Shown here piece after piece: positions 6,340 to 13,079 of a DNA stretch of 13,139 nt (the stretch's first letter is position 1; each line of letters starts with the position of its first letter). This DNA comes from an uncultured Collinsella sp. GTDB lineage: Bacteria > Actinomycetota > Coriobacteriia > Coriobacteriales > Coriobacteriaceae. The notes beneath the pieces are model-generated. The model saw nothing but the letters and a program-made list of their open reading frames with translations, searched no databases and was not told the DNA's origin. A program made the position numbers and the translations under genes. The DNA lies in NCBI GenBank assembly GCA_902468695.1, contig CABQZS010000182.1, positions 1 through 13,139 on the forward strand, in the 5' to 3' direction.

Positions 6340-7302
6340 ATGTCCGAAACCGGTCTGCTGCCGGCATATCTGATCGTCGGTACCGACGGAGTCAAGCGCG
6401 ATCACGCCGTCTCGCGTATGAAAGCGCGTCTGGAAAAGACGGGCATGGTCGAGTTCAACCTCGACGAGCGCGATATGACCAAAGACCCCGATATCGAGTC
6501 GATTATCGGATCGCTCAACACCTTTCCGATGGGCAGTGAGTTTCGCCTGGTAATCCTTGACGGCTGCTCAAAACTCGCCAAAGCGATCTCCGAGCCGCTT
6601 GTCGACTATCTGGCGAGTCCCAGCCCCACAACGGTTTGCCTCATCATCGCCGACTCGCTTGCCAAGAACACGCGCCTGTATAAGGCGATCGCCAAGATCG
6701 ACAAGAAGGCCGTGATCGATTGCTCCGGCACCAAGCGCTGGGAGCTTCCGCGCCGCGTGCAGCAGATTGCGACGCAGCACGGCAAGTCGATCTCGACGGC
6801 GGCCGCCGAGGAACTCGTTTCGCGTTCGGGTGAAAACACTCGCATGCTCGATAACGACTTGGCCAAGCTTGCACAGATGGTCGAGGCGCCGCAAATTGAG
6901 CTTGCCGATGTGGAGCGCTGGATCGTGCGTACGGCCGAGGTTCAACCCTGGGACTTTCTCAATGCGGTCTCGGCCCGTGACATGCGCCGCTCGCTCGAGC
7001 TCTTCAATCTACTGCCCGCCAAGAGCTACGTGTGGACTTACACATTGCTGTGCGGCCGCATCCGCGAGCTTATCGTTGCCAAGGCGCTCGATGCGCGCGG
7101 ACAGGGTCGTGAGCTGGCCGCAACACTTAAGCTCCAGTCCTGGCAGGTCAAGAATCACCTGACCTGGGCACGTCGCTTTTCGATGGCAGAGCTCGTCGCA
7201 GCGCTCGAGGGCGCGGTCGATGTGGAGCTCGCACTGAAGGGCTCGGCCGATTCTGAGACCGCGCTTTTGCTCTGGATTACGAACATCTTGAGAAAATCGT
7301 GA
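6340..7302 (+). CDS. holA: DNA polymerase III delta subunit
   Basis: This 320-residue protein is the delta subunit of the clamp loader, which opens the beta sliding clamp and helps load it on primed DNA. The N terminus (AYLIVGTDGVKRDHAVSRM, about 9-27) matches the HolA opening strand and helix. The central part (about 55-140) has the AAA+-like fold without a functional Walker A motif, as expected for delta; FRLVILDGCSKL and TTVCLIIADSL are its core strands. The C-terminal collar domain contains the family pattern NTRMLDNDLAKLA, DVERWI and WDFLNAVSARD, ending in LLLWITNILRKS. Length is typical (320-345). The order comEC, holA, rpsT is shared with B. subtilis (yqeN). It has its own promoter 78 bases after comEC, so its expression is separated from the competence genes. 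Confidence 0.93.
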   Translation: MSETGLLPAYLIVGTDGVKRDHAVSRMKARLEKTGMVEFNLDERDMTKDPDIESIIGSLNTFPMGSEFRLVILDGCSKLAKAISEPLVDYLASPSPTTVCLIIADSLAKNTRLYKAIAKIDKKAVIDCSGTKRWELPRRVQQIATQHGKSISTAAAEELVSRSGENTRMLDNDLAKLAQMVEAPQIELADVERWIVRTAEVQPWDFLNAVSARDMRRSLELFNLLPAKSYVWTYTLLCGRIRELIVAKALDARGQGRELAATLKLQSWQVKNHLTWARRFSMAELVAALEGAVDVELALKGSADSETALLLWITNILRKS

Positions 7303-7351
7303 TGATACCTGCCTATTTGACAAATTCGTTCTATCCCTTTGAGGGGGAGCG

Positions 7352-7360
7352 TGCTATAGT
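7352..7360 (+). promoter_or_regulatory. Extended -10 promoter of rpsT
   Basis: TGC then TATAGT (7355-7360) is a good extended -10. No -35 stands at 17 bases. The TTGACA at 7317-7322 is 32 bases away, too far to pair with it. Transcription would begin near 7367, leaving a leader of about 69 bases. Confidence 0.55.
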
Positions 7361-7370
7361 AGGCGCTTGC

Positions 7371-7408
7371 ATGACCTCACCGTGTCTCAGAGGTGTCATA
7401 CATTTTTT
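7371..7408 (+). promoter_or_regulatory. Hairpin and T-run in the rpsT leader, possible attenuator
   Basis: ATGAC plus CTC (7371-7378) can pair with GAG and GTCAT (7390-7399), leaving a small bulge. Three bases later comes TTTTTT (7403-7408). The structure lies between the promoter and the GTG start, the layout of a leader attenuator. It is weaker than the terminator downstream of the gene. Autoregulation by S20 is a hypothesis. Confidence 0.35.
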
Positions 7409-7410
7409 GC

Positions 7411-7430
7411 AAGGAACTCGAAAGGAACTC
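7411..7430 (+). repeat. Tandem AAGGAACTC repeat carrying the rpsT ribosome site
   Basis: AAGGAACTC occurs at 7411-7419 and again at 7422-7430, an 11-base period. The second copy, with AAAGGA (7421-7426), is the likely Shine-Dalgarno sequence, nine bases before the GTG at 7436. The first copy may be a ribosome standby site or simply a small duplication. Confidence 0.5.
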
Positions 7431-7435
7431 CAGAA

Positions 7436-7702
7436 GTGGCAAACATCAAGTCTCAGAAGAAGCGTATCCGCACCAATGAGGCAGCTCGCATGCGTAACAA
7501 GGCTGTCAAGTCCGAGCTCAAGACGCTGACCAAGCACGTCCAGTCCGCCGTCGCCGAGGGCGACGCCGAGAAGGCCCAGGCTGCCCTCAAGACCGTCACC
7601 AAGCGTCTCGACATGGCTGCCGCCAAGCATGTTATCCACAAGAACCAGGCTTCCAACCGCAAGTCCGGTCTTGCCAAGCTCGTGAACAGCATCAACGCCT
7701 AA
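7436..7702 (+). CDS. rpsT: 30S ribosomal protein S20
   Basis: This 88-residue basic protein binds 16S rRNA and is an early assembly protein of the small subunit. The start VANIKSQKKRIRTNE is the canonical S20 N terminus (usually MANIKSA.KR), followed by the NKAVKSELKT segment and the C-terminal HKNQASNRKSGLAKLVN. Length is typical (85-90). The GTG at 7436 is chosen because it begins exactly at the conserved N terminus and AAAGGA lies nine bases upstream; the frame stays open to 7367, but those residues match nothing in S20. The gene is flanked by its own promoter and leader and by a strong terminator, so it is probably a single-gene unit. Confidence 0.97.
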   Translation: MANIKSQKKRIRTNEAARMRNKAVKSELKTLTKHVQSAVAEGDAEKAQAALKTVTKRLDMAAAKHVIHKNQASNRKSGLAKLVNSINA

Positions 7703-7736
7703 GTTGTAAATTTCACACCACACAGATTACGCGCAT

Positions 7737-7773
7737 AAATGGAGCCTGTTTTATGGAACAGGCTCCATTTTTT
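7737..7773 (+). terminator. Intrinsic terminator of rpsT
   Basis: A perfect 14-bp stem (7737-7750 with 7757-7770) has a six-base loop TTATGG and a run of six T (7768-7773). It ends 25 bases before the lepA start, so the lepA promoter is squeezed against it, with any -35 element inside the hairpin. Confidence 0.95.
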
Positions 7774-7776
7774 ATA

Positions 7777-7791
7777 CCGCTCGGGTAAGAT
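7777..7791 (+). promoter_or_regulatory. lepA promoter placing transcription start at the ATG
   Basis: TAAGAT (7786-7791) is preceded by CCGCTCGGG. Seven bases separate it from the ATG at 7799, the normal distance between a -10 element and the first transcribed base. CCGCTCGGGTA (7777-7787) recurs exactly upstream of the DnaJ-like gene (11895-11905). No clear -35 is seen. Confidence 0.55.
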
Positions 7792-7798
7792 AGTCCGC

Positions 7799-9610
7799 AT
7801 GAATACTTCAATTGACATTTCCCACATCCGCAACTTCTCAATCGTTGCGCACATCGACCATGGCAAGTCCACGATCAGCGATCGCATCCTCGAGCTCACC
7901 CATACCGTCGACGAACGCGACATGGAGTCGCAGCTGCTCGACACCATGGATATCGAGCGCGAGCGCGGCATCACGATCAAGTCCAATGCCGTTCGCGTGT
8001 CCTATGACGCCGACGATGGCGAGACGTATCAGTTCAATCTGATCGATACGCCGGGCCACGTGGACTTTACCTATGAGGTCTCGCGCTCGCTGGCAGCCTG
8101 TGAGGGCGCGGTGCTCGTTGTCGACGCCACGCAGGGCGTCGAGGCGCAGACCGTCTCCAACGCGACGCTCGCCATGAACGCCAATCTGGACATTGTGCCG
8201 GCCATCAACAAGATCGACCTGCCCTCGGCCCATCCCGATGAGGTTAAGACCGAGATCGAGGATGACCTGGCGATTCCTGCCGATGATGCCGTGTGTGTCT
8301 CGGGCAAGACCGGCGAGGGCATCCATGATCTGCTGGAGTCCATTGTCTTTTTGATCTCTCCGCCCAAGGGCGATGCGAACGCGCCGCTCAAGGCACTCAT
8401 TCTGGATTCGTACTTCGACGAGTATCGTGGCGTCGTCGCCACGGTGCGCGTCTTTGACGGCTCCATCAAAAAGGGCGATACCCTGCGCATGATGCAGGCA
8501 GAGGGCGACTTTTTGGTCGACGGCGTGGGCGTCAAGCGTCCCGCCGAGACGCCGGTCGATGCTCTGACCGTCGGCGAGGTCGGATACGTGGTCACGGGTC
8601 TGAAGGATCCCGAGGCCGTTCGCGTGGGCGATACCCTCACGTGGGCGTCGAATCCCTGCCCCGAGCCGCTTCCCGGCTACCGCGAGGCCAAGCCCATGGT
8701 CTATACGGGCCTGTTCCCGATCGACAACAAGGATTACGAGAACCTGCGCGACGCGCTCGATAAGCTGCACGTCAACGACCCGTCGTTGGTGTGGGAGCCC
8801 GAGACCTCGGTGGCGCTCGGCTTTGGTTTCCGCGTGGGCTTCTTGGGCCTGCTGCATATGGAAGTCGTCAAGGAACGCCTGGAGCGCGAGTTCAACCTTG
8901 ACCTTATTGCCACGAGTCCCTCGGTCGACTATCACGTCTACAAGACCGACGGCGAGATGATCGATGTCCGCAGCCCGCAGGACCTGCCCGAGGCCACGCG
9001 CATCGAGCGTATCGAGGAACCCTACCTCAAGGCAAAGATCATCTGCCCGCCTGAGTACACGGGCGCCGTCATGCAGCTCGCCATCGATCACCGCGGCGTC
9101 ACGACCGACATGATCCACCTGACGAGCAAATCGGTCGAGATGCGCTTCGATATGCCGCTTGCCGAGCTCATCTTGGACTTCTTTGACCAGCTCAAGAGTC
9201 GCACCAAGGGCTATGCCTCGCTCGACTACGAGTTCAATGAGTATCGTCCATCCGAGCTTGTGAAGCTCGACATCTTGCTTTCGGGCGACGAGGTGGACGC
9301 GCTGTCGTTTATCGTCCACAAGGACAAGGCCTATGGTCTGGCCCGTGGCCTATGCGACAAGCTTAAGGAGATCATCCCGCGTCAGCTGTTCGAGGTGCCC
9401 ATCCAGGGTGCTATCGGCAACAAGATCATTGCCCGCTCCACCGTCAAGGCGCGTCGCAAGGACGTGCTTGCTAAGTGCTACGGCGGCGATATCTCGCGTA
9501 AGCGCAAGCTGCTCGAGAAGCAGAAAGAGGGCAAGAAGCGCATGAAGGCCATCGGATCGGTCGAGGTCCCGCAGGAGGCCTTTATGGCGATCCTCAAGGT
9601 GGACGAGTAG
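7799..9610 (+). CDS. lepA: Elongation factor 4 (LepA), ribosome back-translocase GTPase
   Basis: This 603-residue GTPase back-translocates or remodels stalled ribosomes and affects initiation and assembly. All G motifs are present: AHIDHGKST (17-25), RGIT (56-59), DTPGH (83-87), NKID (137-140) and SGKTGEG. Domain II and the EF-G-like domains follow, with GFRVGFLGLLHMEV in domain III. The LepA-specific C-terminal domain carries YGGDISRKRKLLEKQKEGKKRMK near the end. Length is the family norm (595-605). The frame is open to an ATG at 7739, but that codon lies inside the rpsT terminator; homology begins at 7799, directly after a -10 element. There is no Shine-Dalgarno sequence, so the mRNA is probably leaderless. 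dusB follows four bases downstream. Confidence 0.97.
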   Translation: MNTSIDISHIRNFSIVAHIDHGKSTISDRILELTHTVDERDMESQLLDTMDIERERGITIKSNAVRVSYDADDGETYQFNLIDTPGHVDFTYEVSRSLAACEGAVLVVDATQGVEAQTVSNATLAMNANLDIVPAINKIDLPSAHPDEVKTEIEDDLAIPADDAVCVSGKTGEGIHDLLESIVFLISPPKGDANAPLKALILDSYFDEYRGVVATVRVFDGSIKKGDTLRMMQAEGDFLVDGVGVKRPAETPVDALTVGEVGYVVTGLKDPEAVRVGDTLTWASNPCPEPLPGYREAKPMVYTGLFPIDNKDYENLRDALDKLHVNDPSLVWEPETSVALGFGFRVGFLGLLHMEVVKERLEREFNLDLIATSPSVDYHVYKTDGEMIDVRSPQDLPEATRIERIEEPYLKAKIICPPEYTGAVMQLAIDHRGVTTDMIHLTSKSVEMRFDMPLAELILDFFDQLKSRTKGYASLDYEFNEYRPSELVKLDILLSGDEVDALSFIVHKDKAYGLARGLCDKLKEIIPRQLFEVPIQGAIGNKIIARSTVKARRKDVLAKCYGGDISRKRKLLEKQKEGKKRMKAIGSVEVPQEAFMAILKVDE

Positions 9611-9614
9611 GTCT

Positions 9615-10658
9615 ATGGCGCTTTCCGAATACAGCAAGCGGCTGCTGGGCGCCTATGCCGAGCAGCCGTTCCTTATGGCTCCCATGGCGGGCGTGACCGA
9701 CCCTGCCTACCGCATCATGTGTCGCCGCCGCGGTGCCAACCTTGCCTACAGCGAGATGGTAAGCGTCGCAGGCCTAGCCTATGCCAGCAACAAGACCTGG
9801 CGCCTGGTGCTACCGGCCGACGAGGAGCAGCAGATTTGCGTGCAGCTCTTTGGCTCCAAGCCCGATCAGTTTGCGAGCGCCGTCGCCGCCGTCGAGGAGC
9901 GCGTTGGCGATCGCCTGTCGCTCATCGACATCAATATGGCATGTCCCGCCCGTAAGGTTGTCACCAAGGGCGAGGGCTCGGCCCTTATGCGCACGCCCGA
10001 TTTGGCCGAGAAAATCGTCGAGGCGGCGGTGGGCGCGGCGCATGTGCCCGTGACCGTCAAGATTCGCAAAGGCTTTTATGCCGAGGACCGCAATGCCGCG
10101 ACGTTTGCCCAGATGCTTGAGGGCGCAGGGGCTGCCGCAGTCGCCGTGCATGGTCGTTGCGCCACGCAGCTCTACACGGGCCAGGCCGATTGGTCGGTCG
10201 TCGATGAGGTGGCCGATGCCGTCGAGATTCCCGTTATCGGTTCGGGCGACGTGTTTACCGCCGAGGATGCCGCAGAGCATCTGCGCAGCTCGGGTGCCAG
10301 CGCGGTGTTTATCGCACGCGGCATCTACGGAAACCCCTGGGTTTTTGGTGATGCTCGCGCCCTTGCGCTCGATGGCATACCGGTGCCGGCACGCAGCTCC
10401 GTCGAGCGCCTGGACGCCCTGCGTGAGCACCTAACGCTGACGCATGAGCTCCTGCCGCTCATGTCGCGTGCCCGCACGTACGCAAGCTGGTACTTAAAAG
10501 GCATGCCTCATGCCGCCGCTTGGCGTGCCCATGTGGTGCGCTGTTCCACTTACGAGGAGTTTATGGCGCTGGTCGATGAGATCGAGCGCGATGTGGTGGC
10601 CTGCGAGGCTGCCCTTGCCGCCGGCGAATCGGTGCCTCCACATCCGCTGGAGGCTTAA
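9615..10658 (+). CDS. dusB: tRNA-dihydrouridine synthase, DusB-like
   Basis: This 347-residue FMN enzyme reduces uridines in the tRNA D loop with NADPH. The TIM barrel begins with FLMAPMAGVTDPAYR (19-33), the FMN phosphate- and substrate-binding start. IDINMACPARKV (104-115) contains the catalytic general-acid cysteine, Cys110. TVKIRKG (147-153) has the conserved lysine. AVHGRCATQLYTGQADW (177-193) carries the FMN-binding His179 and Arg181. IPVIGSGDV (205-213) and IARGIYGNPW (233-242) close the phosphate site. A helical tRNA-binding domain forms the last 90 or so residues. Among Dus types the sequence looks most like the DusB (Nifr3) group. It lies four bases after lepA and two before hemW. 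In B. subtilis lepA and hemW are adjacent, so dusB appears inserted into a conserved pair. Confidence 0.93.
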   Translation: MALSEYSKRLLGAYAEQPFLMAPMAGVTDPAYRIMCRRRGANLAYSEMVSVAGLAYASNKTWRLVLPADEEQQICVQLFGSKPDQFASAVAAVEERVGDRLSLIDINMACPARKVVTKGEGSALMRTPDLAEKIVEAAVGAAHVPVTVKIRKGFYAEDRNAATFAQMLEGAGAAAVAVHGRCATQLYTGQADWSVVDEVADAVEIPVIGSGDVFTAEDAAEHLRSSGASAVFIARGIYGNPWVFGDARALALDGIPVPARSSVERLDALREHLTLTHELLPLMSRARTYASWYLKGMPHAAAWRAHVVRCSTYEEFMALVDEIERDVVACEAALAAGESVPPHPLEA

Positions 10659-10660
10659 GG

Positions 10661-11893
10661 GTGGCCGTTACCGCGCTGTACGTGCACGTGCCGTTTTGCG
10701 CCCAAAAGTGCCGGTACTGCGACTTTGACTCGCGCAGTTTTGCTCCGTGCGACCTGAGCGCTGCGCTCGATGTCTATTTTGAGCAGTTGTTCGCGCGCCT
10801 CGATGCTTTTGGCAAGGCTGGGGCCCTTGAACAGATCCGCACCGTCTATGTTGGCGGTGGTACGCCGTCGCTGGCGGGGGAGCGCCTGGTGGAGCTGGCG
10901 CGGCGTATTCGTGCGTGGTGCGCCCCCGTTGAGTTTACCTGCGAGGCCAATCCCGAGTCGCTGACCGCCGAGCTTGCCGCTGCGCTTGCCAAGGTTGGTG
11001 TCACACGCGTCTCTCTGGGCGTGCAAACGCTCGATAACATCGAACTTACCGCTATCGGCCGTATTCACGATGCCGATCGGGCGCTCGCCGCCATCGCGAC
11101 AGTCAAGAACGCTGGGCTTGACGTGTCGTGCGACCTTATGTGCGGACTTCCCGGGCAGACCGCAACGAGTTGGAGGCGCACGCTCGATGGCGTGCTGGCG
11201 GCGGCTCCGCATCATGTGTCGGTCTACCCGCTCACGCTTGAGGAGGGGACTCCCCTTTATCGCATGGCATGCCGCGACGAGTCGGTCGAGCCCGACGAGG
11301 ATTTTCAAGCTTCGTGCATGGATGTGGCGCGTGAGCGTCTGGGTGCGGCCGGCTATCACCCGTATGAGGTGGCAAGCTATGCGCTCGACGGACATGAGTG
11401 CGCCCATAACATTGCCTACTGGACCGGCCAGGGCTACCTGGGCCTGGGTCACTCTGCCGCGGGCATGCTCGATGCCGAGGATTTCGATCGTCTTGCAGGT
11501 TTGTTCCCCGGCGTGTCTTCTCGAGGCGATTCGTACCGCGTGCGTCTGGTGCAACGTGACGATGACGCGACGGCGTTCGAGGCCGAATATCTGTCGCAGC
11601 GTGAGGCTGCGGCTGAAGACCTGATGCTGTCTTGTCGCATGACGGGCGGTGTTGCGTCCGACCTGTTGGTTCGTGCAGCTTGCGTCATCCCAGCGGATGA
11701 GCTGGCAGCTGCCTGTGATCGCGCGCTTGAATTGGGTCTTGCCACTTGGGTGCCCGAGACGCTCGGGGTCCATGAGGGACCCTTCACTTCGGCAGATGTC
11801 GTCGCGGGCCATGTTCGAGCTCGTTTAGCGCCGACACACCTGGGCTGGCTCGATGGAAATGTTCTGTTCGAGCTGTTTTGGGATCTAGCTTAG
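10661..11893 (+). CDS. hemW: HemW-like radical SAM protein (heme chaperone, formerly HemN-like)
   Basis: This 410-residue radical SAM protein belongs to the HemW group, which binds heme and delivers it to membrane targets; older databases name it oxygen-independent coproporphyrinogen III oxidase. The cluster motif is PFCAQKCRYCDF with Cys13, Cys17 and Cys20 (CxxxCxxC). VGGGTPSL at 64-71, CEANPES at 94-100 and SLGVQTLDN at 118-126 are the SAM-binding and barrel strands. DLMCGLPGQT is at 158-167 and VSVYPLTLEEGTPLY follows. The C-terminal HemN_C-like domain covers roughly 300-410. I favour HemW over a true oxidase because of the CxYCDF form and linkage to lepA; this is not proven. The GTG at 10661 has GGAGG (10649-10653) seven bases upstream. 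It is the last gene of the lepA-dusB-hemW operon; no hairpin terminator is visible before the next gene. Confidence 0.92.
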   Translation: MAVTALYVHVPFCAQKCRYCDFDSRSFAPCDLSAALDVYFEQLFARLDAFGKAGALEQIRTVYVGGGTPSLAGERLVELARRIRAWCAPVEFTCEANPESLTAELAAALAKVGVTRVSLGVQTLDNIELTAIGRIHDADRALAAIATVKNAGLDVSCDLMCGLPGQTATSWRRTLDGVLAAAPHHVSVYPLTLEEGTPLYRMACRDESVEPDEDFQASCMDVARERLGAAGYHPYEVASYALDGHECAHNIAYWTGQGYLGLGHSAAGMLDAEDFDRLAGLFPGVSSRGDSYRVRLVQRDDDATAFEAEYLSQREAAAEDLMLSCRMTGGVASDLLVRAACVIPADELAAACDRALELGLATWVPETLGVHEGPFTSADVVAGHVRARLAPTHLGWLDGNVLFELFWDLA

Positions 11894-11894
11894 G

Positions 11895-11909
11895 CCGCTC
11901 GGGTAGAAT
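11895..11909 (+). promoter_or_regulatory. Promoter of the DnaJ-like gene
   Basis: CCGCTCGGG precedes TAGAAT (11904-11909), two bases after the hemW stop. The start of transcription would be near 11917, giving a leader of about 35 bases. CCGCTCGGGTA is identical to the block before lepA. No CIRCE inverted repeat is seen here. Confidence 0.55.
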
Positions 11910-11936
11910 TACCGGAATATATACGCTGCTGTGAGC

Positions 11937-11942
11937 AGGAGG
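11937..11942 (+). promoter_or_regulatory. Ribosome binding site of the DnaJ-like gene
   Basis: AGGAGG lies nine bases before the ATG at 11952. That makes 11952 preferable to the ATG at 11961, which is 18 bases away, and to the GTG at 11931, which lies upstream of the site. Confidence 0.85.
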
Positions 11943-11951
11943 TTGCCGCGC

Positions 11952-13055
11952 ATGGCGACGATGAACGAAAAAGATTACTACGAGATTCTGGGTGTCTCCA
12001 AGGACGCCACCTCGCGTGATATTCAAAAGGCCTTCCAGCAAAAGGCCCGCAAGCTCCATCCGGACGTCAACAAAGAGCCGGATGCCGAGGAAAAGTTTAA
12101 AGAGGTTTCCGAGGCCTACGCCGTGCTTTCGGATGAGCAAAAACGTGCGCGCTACGACGCCATGCGTTCTGGCAATCCCTTTGCCGGTGCTCCTACGGCT
12201 TCGCCCTATGGTGGCGGCTACGCCGGCAGCACGGGCTATGGCAATCCCTTTGAGGGCGGCTTTCCCTTTGGCGGTGCCTGGGGCCAGCAGCGTCGTGGGC
12301 AGGCTGCCTACAATCCCGAGAACGGCGCCAACGTGGTCGTCGATATCAAACTCGACGCCAAGGAGGCCAAGGGCGGTGCCCGCAAGACCGTACGCTACAC
12401 GCGCTTCGATACTTGTGGTCACTGCGGCGGCTCGGGCTCCGTTTCGTCTGAGCATGCCCATACCTGTCCGAGCTGCGGTGGCCGCGGCCACATCGACGTC
12501 GACCTGTCCTTCCTGTTTGGTGCGGGCACGTTCCAGTCGGTCTGCCCCGAGTGCGGCGGTTCCGGTAAGGTCGTGGCCGACCCCTGCCCTGATTGCGGCG
12601 GCAGCGGTCGTACTCGCGTAACCTCCGAGCAGACGATTGAGTTTCCTGCCGGCACGCACGATGGCGACGAGGTCCGCATTGGCGGCATGGGTCATGCTGG
12701 CACCAACGGTGCCGCGGGCGGCGATCTGGTCGGCCGCGCCCATGTTGAGGCCGAGCGCTTGGAAGGCAAAGCTCGTACCGGTTTTTACCTGATGGGCATC
12801 GTGGCGCCGTTTTTGGTACTCTCGGCCATCTCGGGCGTGTTCTCGGCCTTTGCCGTGATGTGCTTTATTCCGTTTACCATGGGCCTGTTCATGGTGCTTT
12901 CGGACGGTGTGCTTCATCGCAGCCTGCTGTGGTGGAAGCGCGGTGCGATGCAGTTTGCCAACGGTTTTGCCAACGGCTTCATGTTCGCGCTCGTGTCGGT
13001 TTGGTTCGCGAGCTGCTCGCAACGGGCCATGCTTTCGCCGTACCAAATGCAATAA
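11952..13055 (+). CDS. dnaJ: DnaJ-family J-domain zinc-finger protein with C-terminal membrane segments
   Basis: This 367-residue protein begins as a class I DnaJ, the co-chaperone that stimulates DnaK ATPase and delivers substrates. The J domain spans about 7-70 with HPD at 36-38. A Gly/Phe/Tyr-rich linker follows (about 74-118). The zinc-binding region has four repeats, CGHCGGSG (155-162), CPSCGGRG (172-179), CPECGGSG (198-205) and CPDCGGSG (212-219). The first C-terminal domain is present (about 125-154 and 222-267, with FPAGTHDGDEVRI). Where the second C-terminal domain and dimerisation tail should follow, the chain instead has hydrophobic stretches at about 276-294 and 297-316, and a weaker one at 341-354. 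Total length equals a normal DnaJ, so this is a replacement, not a truncation. It follows lepA-dusB-hemW, where B. subtilis has hrcA-grpE-dnaK-dnaJ. Family membership is certain; membrane anchoring is inferred, and the general-chaperone name dnaJ may not apply. Confidence 0.85.
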   Translation: MATMNEKDYYEILGVSKDATSRDIQKAFQQKARKLHPDVNKEPDAEEKFKEVSEAYAVLSDEQKRARYDAMRSGNPFAGAPTASPYGGGYAGSTGYGNPFEGGFPFGGAWGQQRRGQAAYNPENGANVVVDIKLDAKEAKGGARKTVRYTRFDTCGHCGGSGSVSSEHAHTCPSCGGRGHIDVDLSFLFGAGTFQSVCPECGGSGKVVADPCPDCGGSGRTRVTSEQTIEFPAGTHDGDEVRIGGMGHAGTNGAAGGDLVGRAHVEAERLEGKARTGFYLMGIVAPFLVLSAISGVFSAFAVMCFIPFTMGLFMVLSDGVLHRSLLWWKRGAMQFANGFANGFMFALVSVWFASCSQRAMLSPYQMQ

Positions 13056-13079
13056 CATCAAACCGGTTGATTTCCGATC

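Noticed and set aside
7317..7322. Consensus TTGACA as -35 of rpsT
   Set aside because: It is 32 bases from the TATAGT hexamer, and no -10-like sequence stands 16-19 bases downstream of it.
7739..7798. Upstream in-frame ATG extending LepA by 20 residues
   Set aside because: The codon is inside the rpsT terminator stem, the added residues match nothing in LepA, and a -10 element lies between it and the true start.
7838..9319. Long open frame on the minus strand (493 residues) opposite lepA
   Set aside because: It lies fully within lepA, whose GTPase motifs are certain. The product is rich in His, Arg, Val and Asp without any recognisable domain, as expected from the complement of GC-rich codons.
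10655..11812. Minus-strand open frame (385 residues) opposite hemW
   Set aside because: It is the complement of a clear radical SAM gene, shows no domain and has no ribosome site I can see.
11784..13061. Minus-strand open frame (425 residues) opposite hemW's end and the DnaJ-like gene
   Set aside because: It is antisense to the J domain and zinc fingers and spans a promoter and ribosome site of the plus-strand gene. Its sequence is low-complexity Ala/Arg/His/Gly.
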